DNA from: Flavicella sp042091695 | GTDB taxonomy: Bacteria > Bacteroidota > Bacteroidia > Flavobacteriales > Flavobacteriaceae | Direction of reading: 5' to 3' | Length of the DNA: 15,920 nucleotides | Assembly: GCA_042091695.1 (NCBI GenBank) | Contig: JBELHA010000051.1 | Span: 1-15,920, forward strand | In this document: piece by piece, positions 1-6,761 of the stretch | How the letters are laid out: every line of letters begins with the position of its first letter | How positions within the stretch are numbered: the first letter of the stretch is position 1 | Made by a program: the position numbers and the translations under genes | The notes under the pieces: generated by a model | Database searches by the model: none | What the model saw: only the letters and a program-made list of their open reading frames with translations | What the model was told of the DNA's origin: nothing

Positions 1-390
1 TGGGGAACTGCCTCTGCTCAATCTCTTGGGGTAGTAACATCTCAGCATAAATACATACATTGGATGTATGGAGCGGGAGATTTCCAACGAAAAGAAGAAC
101 TGTTTGCATTGCAGGAGGATCCTTATGAGTTGAATGATATTAGCAATCAAAAGAAAGCGACTAAAGTGCTCTCCGAGTTGCGAAACCAATACGATACTTG
201 GTTAGCATTGTGGAAAGAAGAGGCAGTAAGCAATGCAGGTTATACAAAATATGGACGTTTAGCAGACCGTTATATTCCCTTCGATGCAAATTCTCAAAAG
301 GATATTGAAATGATGTACACTGAAGAAAAAGGTAAAAAAACAAAAAAGATAAAAAAATCAAAGGCCTCCAAAAAGGCTAAAAAAAAGTAA
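1..390 (+). CDS. S1-family sulfatase, C-terminal fragment
   Basis: The frame is open from the first base and ends at a TAA, giving 129 residues of a protein whose N-terminus lies outside the window. The stretch HKYIHWMYG, followed by EELFALQEDPYELNDISNQ, matches the usual end of S1 (type I) sulfatases, where a strand of the small C-terminal subdomain is followed by 'LYDLxxDPxExxNL'. The catalytic half (CxPSR) is not visible, so substrate and activity cannot be judged. A second sulfatase at 5694 and a GH18-like protein nearby suggest a sulfated-glycan degradation locus, where such enzymes work in the periplasm or at the surface. The last 22 or so residues are unusual: a lysine-rich tail (roughly KGKKTKKIKKSKASKKAKKK). 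An ATG at 64 is only an internal methionine. Confidence is high for the family and low for the specific role. Confidence 0.8.
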   Translation, partial: WGTASAQSLGVVTSQHKYIHWMYGAGDFQRKEELFALQEDPYELNDISNQKKATKVLSELRNQYDTWLALWKEEAVSNAGYTKYGRLADRYIPFDANSQKDIEMMYTEEKGKKTKKIKKSKASKKAKKK

Positions 391-433
391 AAAACAATCG
401 TAATAACCCTATTTTTTTTAGAACTTAAATTAA

Positions 434-468
434 AAAAGCCATTGTTCTGAAGAGAAACAATGGCTTTT
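434..468. terminator. Bidirectional intrinsic terminator between convergent genes
   Basis: A 13-bp perfect inverted repeat (434-446 with 456-468, core GCCATTGTT/AACAATGGC) is flanked by A on the left and T on the right, with a 9-base loop. It sits between the stop of the plus-strand sulfatase (390) and the stop of the minus-strand lipoprotein (490). It can therefore end transcripts from both sides. Confidence 0.85.
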
Positions 469-489
469 GAATATTCTAGTATTTGGTCT

Positions 490-1491
490 TTAATTGCTAG
501 TAAAGCTCCATATTTGTCCTAAAGTGTGACCTCCTTTATCATCTTTTACGACAACTTTCCAATAATAGGTTGCAGCTGTTTCGGTATCAACATTGATAAA
601 TGTAGCTACCTGATTCGTACTAATTTTCGAAGTTGTAGCAGCATCTATTCCAAAATATACATCGAATACCAATGGGTCGTTGTCTGGATCTGAAGCTTCC
701 CATTCCAAACGTGTTTCAGTATTCCCAGCTATTTCTTGCTCGCTAGGTGCAACTAGTACAGGGCTGTTTGGTAAATAGTTTTGAACGACCTCTCCTTGTG
801 TGTAAAACTCATAGATTTGTGAAAACCCATTGCTAGTATTTTCGGTGTTTGCCGATTTCACGCGCCAAAAATAAGTTGTGTTCAAATCCAATGTCACCGT
901 TTTCTGTGTTGCATTTGTTTCTTCTTCAACAAAGATATTTTCAAAAGAAGCATCTGAAGCAATTTGTAAGGTATAGATAACTTCAGAGATATCGCTTGTA
1001 GTTTGGTCAGTCCATCTCATGTCAAGTGTATTGTCCGTACATATTTCATTGTTTGAAGGATAGATTAAAGTAGGTTGTTCAGGTACAGGCGCTCCTGCTT
1101 CTGTAACATTGAAGTTTATAGGAGTTGAGAATGCACTCAGTTCATTGTCAAAATTTCTCGCTTGTACGCGCCAATAGTAGCTCTTATTTTCTTCCAATGT
1201 AATTGTCATTGATAGAAAGGAGGTAACGTCTGTTTTTAAAATATTGGCAAATGCTATATCTGAGGCCACCTCAATTCTATAGCTGATAGAATTGCCATTT
1301 GGATCTGTAGCGGCTTGCCAGTTGAATGTCACATCCGTACCTGCCCATGTAGCGTCTTCTAGTGGTGCAGTTGGTACGGGTACTGAAGGTGCTGAATTTA
1401 TGGGTTCTGTCGGTTCCGTATTTGGGCTGTCATCAGTTCCACAAGCACTTAGGAATAATAAAAAAGTAAAAAGTGTTATAAAATATTTCAT
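490..1491 (-). CDS. Lipoprotein with three fibronectin-III-like modules
   Basis: This 333-aa protein starts with a lipoprotein signal peptide (hydrophobic residues 3-15, lipobox LSAC, lipidated Cys17). GTDDSP follows the Cys; these early acidic residues resemble the Bacteroidota surface-export signal, so an outer-surface location is plausible. A Pro/Thr/Glu linker (about 22-35) leads into three beta-sandwich modules at about 36-130, 138-231 and 241-333. Each opens with a Pro-rich 'P..P...' strand, has a D-P-x-(G/N)-(N/D) or similar loop, and carries an aromatic signature: YYWRV at 105, YFWRV at 207 and YYWKV at 309, exactly 102 residues apart. No enzymatic motif is visible. It lies 6 bases downstream of the secreted beta-helix gene, so the two are almost certainly co-transcribed. 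A glycan-binding or enzyme-docking role is inference only. Confidence 0.75.
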   Translation of the reverse strand: MKYFITLFTFLLFLSACGTDDSPNTEPTEPINSAPSVPVPTAPLEDATWAGTDVTFNWQAATDPNGNSISYRIEVASDIAFANILKTDVTSFLSMTITLEENKSYYWRVQARNFDNELSAFSTPINFNVTEAGAPVPEQPTLIYPSNNEICTDNTLDMRWTDQTTSDISEVIYTLQIASDASFENIFVEEETNATQKTVTLDLNTTYFWRVKSANTENTSNGFSQIYEFYTQGEVVQNYLPNSPVLVAPSEQEIAGNTETRLEWEASDPDNDPLVFDVYFGIDAATTSKISTNQVATFINVDTETAATYYWKVVVKDDKGGHTLGQIWSFTSN

Positions 1492-1497
1492 AAATAC

Positions 1498-4227
1498 TTA
1501 TTGTTTGATGATTTTTAATGTTTTTGGTTGTGCCATTAGAATACGTGTGATGTAGATTCCAGGACTGAGCGCTGCTGTATTGAGTACTACTTTGTCATCA
1601 CTGACAGGATAGTTCTTTTTAGAAATCAACACACCCATGCTGTTATACATAGCGATGCTTATTTCCTCTTGACCTATCGGTAAAAAGATAGTTGTATTGT
1701 TCTTTGTAGGATTAGGATAGGCATCGATTCGATTCCAAAGGTTCATTTCCTCGAGTATTTCTCCTTCACATTCCTGTGATGTTTTCACACGCACAATATC
1801 TCCATGTTTTGTCTGAACGGAAAAGGTTGTATCGTATGTTTTCAACACTTCAGTGCCGTTGATTTGTACTTGATAAGGTGCTGTTCCTGAGGAGATAGAA
1901 AAATCTATTCCATTGTCAACCACAATAGCAGTTGATGTAAGAGATGCAGCTTCAGCGATAGTGACTTCATAGCATTGCTCAAATCCATCAGTTTGAATAC
2001 AAAATGGATAGTTTCCTGGAGCCAAGTTATCAATATTTAAGGTCGCTGTAAATGTATAGTCAACACCGTTTATTTGGGTTGTATATTCGGAGTTTTGAAG
2101 GGCTGTAATGGTGATGCTTCCGTTGTTTTGGTCACGACAAGATTCGCTACTGGTATTTACGAGAAAACTGAAAGAAGCATACTCTCCTGGCCAAGCCCAG
2201 GGATAAGTTACAGGATCAAAATCGATACCCGGAACCCACTTTTCTCCCTCTATTTCGTAAGCGCCAATATCAGGTGCGTTTCCTTTCCAACCTTCGGTTA
2301 TATTAGCATCTGCTACACCGTCATATACAGTTTCAGAGATAACAATTCCTTGATCATACAAATCATTATTACTTTCTTTTGGTCTAAAATCGTACAAGGC
2401 TCTGTTTTCAAGGATTTTACTACTGTCGTATGCTAATACGTTTCTCAGTTTACCTCTTGTTTGCCCGTCTGCTTGTCCACTAAAAGCATAGACATTGTTG
2501 GAAAGAGTACCAGGAATATCACTTTCGTTAGACACAGCATTTGTTCTGTGGTTGGAGATATAGTCTGCAACATTGTTTCTTGTGTATGTATTTGGATTGG
2601 TCTCACCGGTTGTAGTTACACAAGTTTCTTTGATGATTAAAATATCCGTTTTTGTACAGTCAAAAACGGTATTGTTATAGATTTCTTGATAATCTCCTTT
2701 GATCATCATTCCGATTCCTCCTGTATTGTCTGCAGCATCACCTAAATTCCAAATAACATTGTGGTGTGCCAACCCATAGTCTCCAGCTGTACAAGGTGTT
2801 TGTGAAGGTGCATCAAAACGGAACCCGTATTTCTCTGAATCGTGTAACCAGTTGTGAGAGGTCTCAGAACCTCTTACCGCATTCTTAGTGATTTGAACGA
2901 TAGAACCATCACTTTGAGCCAGTCCTGTATAAGAGATGTCATTGTATTTGATATCTGCACTCTCTCCTAGGTTCAAGGTAGCAGAAGCTCCGAGCGTATG
3001 CATTATGTTGTGTTCAAATTCTAAATCGCGTCCATTCGTGTAGATTGACAAACCAATGGATTGTATTTCTCCACAAGAATAATCTATATGGTGGAAGTAG
3101 TTGTTTTTTATTTTGTGATCGTTTCCACTCATAATCAATGCTTCTCCATCCGTATATTCAAATACATTTCCTTCGAAAGAACAATTTCTAGAAGTTCCGT
3201 TGTTGTCAAGCGTTCCTGAATTTAAACTTTGATCTACACTTGTTACCAAAGGTGATGTTTTGACACCTAACATCCTTCTTGAACAGTTAGGGTAACTAAA
3301 AACATTGTCTTTAATAGTTACATCTGTTCCCTTTTCTATTCGTACTGTAGTTGCAAAAAATTTGAAACCTTCTACGGTGATATTTTGTGCATTGCGAATA
3401 TCTATAGCATAAGATTGTGTTTTACCTTTGATTGACGCGACATTCAAATCGACTCCATTATTGCTACTCCATGCGTAGAGGTAACGTTGTCCGTTTTCTG
3501 TACCGAAAAACCATTCATTATCAGCGTCTAAGAACGATAATTTACCCTCTAAAAAGTAGTAGTGGTGTTTGTCTTTCCAACTTGAAACACTTTGATAGTC
3601 AAATTTATTGCCATCGTACAAGTCAGTCGTAACACTTTTAACGTAGGTTCTAAACGACCCAACGTTGGCTACAACCAAAGCACCTTCAATAGATCCAATG
3701 TTGTTGATGTTCCCCAAGTCTGATGCTGTTTCGTCAACCATAGTTCCATTGGAACCTTGCACAGCATTCCCATGTCCCCATTTTGTATGGTCGTATATCT
3801 CATCGTTATCGAAGGTAGTATTTGGCCAACGCGCCATCACTTTTTCTTTGTTATTGATGAACAACTGCCAAATATCTTGAGATACGGGTGTTTTGTATAT
3901 ATTTCCTTCGTGTAGGGTCCATTGAGACTCGATACTAACTGTTCCGTCAAAAACTACATTTGCACCTGCTTCGGGAAGGATGTTTATATTATCTTTTCCG
4001 TCTAAAAGTACTTCCTCGTGATAGATACCTTCTGCGAGGTATATATTTCCACCTTGTGTATTTCCAAACATGCTGAGTGCTTTGTTTAATGTAGCAACTG
4101 CATTTTCAGGTGTTTTTCCATCATTCGTATTACTCCCATCGGGAGATACATACCTATCAATTTGTGCTTGAGACAGGGTCTGTATACAAACTAGGAATAA
4201 AAAGGCTATGTTTTTTTTCAAATTCAT
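1498..4227 (-). CDS. Secreted right-handed parallel beta-helix protein with T9SS sorting domain
   Basis: This 909-aa protein has a Sec signal peptide (about 1-22, cleavage near SQAQ). The N-terminal part (YVSPDGSNTNDG, then NIYLAEGIYHEEV) is the start typical of pectate-lyase-like beta-helices (DUF1565-type). A lateral domain with DIWQLFINN and ARWPN (132-136) follows. The helix proper, about residues 265-600, shows repeated Asn-ladder rungs such as NITVEGFKFF, VTIKDNVF and HKIKNNYFHHI. Around 690-765 is a small module (SCRDQNNGSITITA...CYEVTIAEA) of the kind seen in exported Flavobacteria glycan-degrading enzymes. The last 75 or so residues (YPNPT near 835, GIYITRI, final KIIKQ) form a type A T9SS C-terminal domain, so the protein should cross the outer membrane. 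The fold fits polysaccharide lyases or glycosidases (for example GH141- or PL6-like layouts), but I cannot identify the catalytic residues or the family. It is the first gene of an operon with the FN3-like lipoprotein. Confidence 0.8.
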   Translation of the reverse strand: MNLKKNIAFLFLVCIQTLSQAQIDRYVSPDGSNTNDGKTPENAVATLNKALSMFGNTQGGNIYLAEGIYHEEVLLDGKDNINILPEAGANVVFDGTVSIESQWTLHEGNIYKTPVSQDIWQLFINNKEKVMARWPNTTFDNDEIYDHTKWGHGNAVQGSNGTMVDETASDLGNINNIGSIEGALVVANVGSFRTYVKSVTTDLYDGNKFDYQSVSSWKDKHHYYFLEGKLSFLDADNEWFFGTENGQRYLYAWSSNNGVDLNVASIKGKTQSYAIDIRNAQNITVEGFKFFATTVRIEKGTDVTIKDNVFSYPNCSRRMLGVKTSPLVTSVDQSLNSGTLDNNGTSRNCSFEGNVFEYTDGEALIMSGNDHKIKNNYFHHIDYSCGEIQSIGLSIYTNGRDLEFEHNIMHTLGASATLNLGESADIKYNDISYTGLAQSDGSIVQITKNAVRGSETSHNWLHDSEKYGFRFDAPSQTPCTAGDYGLAHHNVIWNLGDAADNTGGIGMMIKGDYQEIYNNTVFDCTKTDILIIKETCVTTTGETNPNTYTRNNVADYISNHRTNAVSNESDIPGTLSNNVYAFSGQADGQTRGKLRNVLAYDSSKILENRALYDFRPKESNNDLYDQGIVISETVYDGVADANITEGWKGNAPDIGAYEIEGEKWVPGIDFDPVTYPWAWPGEYASFSFLVNTSSESCRDQNNGSITITALQNSEYTTQINGVDYTFTATLNIDNLAPGNYPFCIQTDGFEQCYEVTIAEAASLTSTAIVVDNGIDFSISSGTAPYQVQINGTEVLKTYDTTFSVQTKHGDIVRVKTSQECEGEILEEMNLWNRIDAYPNPTKNNTTIFLPIGQEEISIAMYNSMGVLISKKNYPVSDDKVVLNTAALSPGIYITRILMAQPKTLKIIKQ

Positions 4228-4298
4228 TTGAGATATTTTTTGCTTTTATTTCAATCGCTAATTTAAGAATTGAGATTCTTTTTCAATAAAATTAATTG

Positions 4299-4375
4299 TT
4301 CAAAATAAATAGTAAATCTCACAACGTAGTGCAGAATTGCATTTTAATGAGTTTTTAATGCGTGTTTATTTTGAA
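4299..4375. repeat. Spaced 11-bp inverted repeat upstream of the beta-helix gene
   Basis: TTCAAAATAAA at 4299-4309 is the exact reverse complement of TTTATTTTGAA at 4365-4375, with 55 bases between them. It lies in the 208-base region between the beta-helix start (4227) and the GH18 stop (4436). That region is AT-rich and otherwise holds only the hairpin at 4392-4420. The repeat could be a paired regulator site, but its AT-rich composition makes chance quite possible. Confidence 0.3.
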
Positions 4376-4391
4376 TAAATGTATGAATATT

Positions 4392-4420
4392 AGAAAACCT
4401 TCCAAAATGGAAGGTTTTCT
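4392..4420 (-). terminator. Intrinsic terminator of the GH18-like gene
   Basis: A perfect 12-bp stem (4392-4403 with 4409-4420, AGAAAACCTTCC/GGAAGGTTTTCT) has a 5-base loop. It lies 16 bases past the minus-strand stop at 4436. Read on the minus strand, the 3' arm ends in TTTTCT followed by an AT-rich run. It insulates the GH18 gene from the beta-helix operon downstream. Confidence 0.8.
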
Positions 4421-4435
4421 TCATTGAGAATTCTT

Positions 4436-5536
4436 TTAAAGATTGTCAGGGTTGGTAATGGCATGCATATGAACCAATTTTGAACGAGGATCAGATACGG
4501 GCAAGTCATTCCCAATTTGATATATCATGATACCTCCATAGCCATTGTCTCTAATAAAGTCGACCTTTTTGCTAAACGTAGCGTCGCTATTGTTATTTAC
4601 AAGACTCACTTCTTGGTAGGGCTCGTTTGGATTGGTGATGTTTACGACGTCCAGATCGTTGATATTATCGACGTACTCAACCAAGTTTTTATGACTAAAA
4701 CTTACATTCTCTTTTTTGTCTTTGTAATAAAAAGCATGTCCTCCAAAAATTTTATTTTTAGGAACTCCATTGTCAACAAGGTACTGTATCAAACTTTTAT
4801 AGGTTGCAAGGTCATTGGTGTAACCCATGATGTTGATTTGATCTAACAATTCGTGGTGTTGTACTAAAAACTGTTTGGTTCCTGTTCTACTAGCTCCAAA
4901 AGCACCTGTAATGTGAATGTCTGCAGGATGTAAGCTATCTCTAAGGGCCGTAAACAAGGTGGCTAAATTAGCAATATCGTAGTCGTCATCTGGGTGTTCG
5001 TAATCTACATCCACTGCGGTAATACCATATTTTAAAGAGAAATCACGAACGTTGGCCGCAAATGTAGCAGAAAGACCATTGTCTACAAGCCCATTGAAAT
5101 ATTTGTCTTTTCTACCCATACCATTGATACCTAAGGTAAGTTTAGTTCCATATTTATTGGCATCTTCTACGATTTGATCTACCATTGTGGTCGTCAGTCC
5201 AGGTTGAGTTTTTCCTTTGATATACGTAGTAACTCCTGTTGCTTCATCATGGCTATACTCTAACAGTGCTCCTGTATCGGGGTTAGGAGGAATGGCAAAT
5301 ATAATGAACTCATCGATGTATTGTAAGGCAGCTCCATCATAGTTGTCCCAAGAACCATTCCACCAAAAAGCAGTAATAGGTACTTTTGCAACAGTTTCAG
5401 TTTCTGTCTCAGTTTCGGTGTCTGTCTCAGTTTCGGTGTCTTGTTCTTTTTCTACATCAGAGATAGTTTTACTTTCCGAACAAGATATAAAGAAACAACT
5501 GAGAATTAGAAATATTATAATGTGTGTGTTTTTCAA
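4436..5536 (-). CDS. GH18-like lipoprotein (chitinase / endo-N-acetylglucosaminidase fold)
   Basis: With a TTG start at 5536 this is a 366-aa lipoprotein: M-K-N-T-H, a hydrophobic stretch, and lipobox FISC with Cys19. The frame is open up to a TTG at 5578, but that start adds 14 polar residues before the signal peptide and lies upstream of the likely -7 element (5564-5571), so 5536 is preferred. A Thr/Glu repeat linker (about 33-49) tethers a TIM-barrel-like domain (about 54-366). GH18 landmarks are ITAVDVDYEHP (Asp176, Asp178 and putative acid Glu180; the canonical first Asp of DGxDxDxE is Thr here), QINIMGY (Tyr239) and a terminal GGIMIYQIG strand (canonical Trp replaced by Tyr). Family GH18 cleaves beta-1,4 GlcNAc linkages in chitin or N-glycans with substrate assistance. 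The substrate here is unknown. Its sulfatase neighbours suggest a polysaccharide or glycoprotein locus. Confidence 0.75.
   Translation of the reverse strand: MKNTHIIIFLILSCFFISCSESKTISDVEKEQDTETETDTETETETETVAKVPITAFWWNGSWDNYDGAALQYIDEFIIFAIPPNPDTGALLEYSHDEATGVTTYIKGKTQPGLTTTMVDQIVEDANKYGTKLTLGINGMGRKDKYFNGLVDNGLSATFAANVRDFSLKYGITAVDVDYEHPDDDYDIANLATLFTALRDSLHPADIHITGAFGASRTGTKQFLVQHHELLDQINIMGYTNDLATYKSLIQYLVDNGVPKNKIFGGHAFYYKDKKENVSFSHKNLVEYVDNINDLDVVNITNPNEPYQEVSLVNNNSDATFSKKVDFIRDNGYGGIMIYQIGNDLPVSDPRSKLVHMHAITNPDNL
5403..5438 (-). repeat. 18-bp tandem duplication coding a Thr-Glu linker
   Basis: The plus-strand unit TCTGTCTCAGTTTCGGTG occurs twice in a row with no mismatch (5403-5420 and 5421-5438), flanked by partial copies. 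On the minus strand it encodes alternating Thr with Glu or Asp in the linker after the lipid anchor of the GH18-like protein. An in-frame 18-base unit allows linker length to change by six residues without a frameshift. Confidence 0.85.
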
Positions 5537-5563
5537 AATATTGTTGTTTTTGTTTAGATGACA

Positions 5564-5571
5564 CAAATTTA
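5564..5571 (-). promoter_or_regulatory. Bacteroidota -7 promoter element for the GH18-like gene
   Basis: Read on the minus strand this is TAAATTTG, a perfect TAnnTTTG. It places transcription start near 5558, about 20 bases before the TTG at 5536. No clear -33 TTTG is seen at the usual spacing, so the call rests on the -7 box and its position. Confidence 0.45.
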
Positions 5572-5693
5572 GTATCAAGCTGCGCTAATTAATATATGAT
5601 ATGTTGCAAAAAAAGGTAATTATCTACCAAAACGCATAATATCTATCATTTTTAACTAAATTCGTTGCTTGTATATTATCAATTTGCTCTTTT

Positions 5694-6661
5694 ATGAATA
5701 CACAAAAGTTATTGCTTTTTACCATATTTACTTGCCTTATTTTTATCTTACTTAGTTTCTTAGATGTTAAAAAATCTACTGACTTGCCTAATATTGTAAT
5801 TATCTATGCAGACGATATGGGCTATGGTGATTTGAATTGTCAAAATCCATCCTCTAAAATACCTACACCAAATTTAGACCAACTAGCTGCTGAAGGAATG
5901 CGTTTTTCAGATGCGCATAGTTCTTCCGGTATTTGCTCTCCAAGTCGCTTTTCTCTACTTACAGGAATGTTCCATTGGAGGCGAACGTATAAAATTGTGA
6001 ATTCTTTTGGCAAGCCTATGTTTAAAGACAGCGATTATACGCTTCCACAAATGTTCCAAGAAAAAGGCTATACTACAGCTTGTATTGGAAAGTGGCATTT
6101 AGGTTGGGATTGGACTTTTAAAAACCCGCCTTCAAGAATTGTAAAAAGAAAGACTAAAAAAGATATAAAAGTATATGGTGTTTCCGATATCGATTGGTCA
6201 GTTCCTATCAAAGGAGGGCCTCTTGACCGAGGTTTTGATACTTATTTTGGAGATGGAACGATTAATTTCCCTCCCTATGCTTGGGTTGAAAATGACCGCT
6301 TTCTGAGAGTGCCAACTGAAGATTTAAATCCAAGAAAAATGCCTTTTAAAACAAAAGAAGGCAGTTGGGAGTTTAGACCGGGTCCTATGGTGAAAAATTG
6401 GAATCCCTATGATGTATTACCAACCTTGACAAAAAAAACAGTTTCATGGATACAAGAAAGACAGAATGAGAACCCTTTTTTCTTGTATTTGGCTTTGCCA
6501 TCTCCGCATGCACCAATCATTCCTAATGAAGAATTTATAGGGACTTCCAAAGCGGGGGGGTACGGAGATTTTATGGTCCAAACAGATTGGGTTATCGGAC
6601 AGGTTTTAAAAGCGCTTAAAGAAAAGGGATTAGAGGAAAATACTATTGTAATTTTTAGTTC
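5694..6661 (+). CDS. S1-family sulfatase, N-terminal part, cut by the sequence gap
   Basis: 322 residues are readable from ATG 5694 up to the N run. A hydrophobic N-terminus (residues 5-23) suggests export by Sec or a membrane anchor; no clean signal peptidase site is evident. The S1 sulfatase landmarks are present: metal-binding Asp40-Asp41 in YADDMGYGD, the formylglycine signature Cys81-Ser-Pro-Ser-Arg85, GKWHLG at 132-137 with the active-site Lys and His, and a second His in PSPHAPIIP near 270. The Cys-type signature needs conversion to formylglycine by FGE or anSME, neither of which is in the window. The frame stops being readable at ENTIVIFSS, just before the DNG metal motif that normally follows, so roughly 150 or more C-terminal residues are missing. 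Enzymes of this family hydrolyse sulfate esters on glycans or small molecules. It is divergent from the GH18-like gene and shares a 157-base upstream region. Confidence 0.88.
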
Positions 6662-6761
6662 NNNNNNNNNNNNNNNNNNNNNNNNNNNNNNNNNNNNNNN
6701 NNNNNNNNNNNNNNNNNNNNNNNNNNNNNNNNNNNNNNNNNNNNNNNNNNNNNNNNNNNNN
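6662..6761. other. Assembly gap of 100 N
   Basis: Exactly 100 undetermined bases are present. The gap removes the end of the plus-strand sulfatase and the stop codon of the facing EamA gene. Reading frames that appear to run through it, in either direction, are artefacts. Confidence 0.99.

Noticed and set aside
2074..2436. 120-codon plus-strand open frame
   Set aside because: It lies wholly inside the beta-helix gene on the other strand, resembles no family and has no promoter or signal.
5343..5561. Plus-strand frame encoding a Val-Ser repeat
   Set aside because: It is the antisense of the Thr/Glu linker repeat in the GH18-like gene; the repetition comes from that linker.
5679..5686. Possible -7 element TCAATTTG before the plus-strand sulfatase
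   Set aside because: It mismatches the TA of TAnnTTTG, and its TTTG ends only 7 bases before the ATG; too weak to list as a promoter.
6407..6661. Minus-strand extension of the EamA frame beyond the gap
   Set aside because: It is antisense to the sulfatase coding sequence and bears no transporter features; the true EamA stop is inside the missing sequence.
1..6661. A complete polysaccharide utilisation locus
   Set aside because: No SusC/SusD-like pair, regulator or further glycoside hydrolases are inside the window; only a fragment of such a locus can be claimed.
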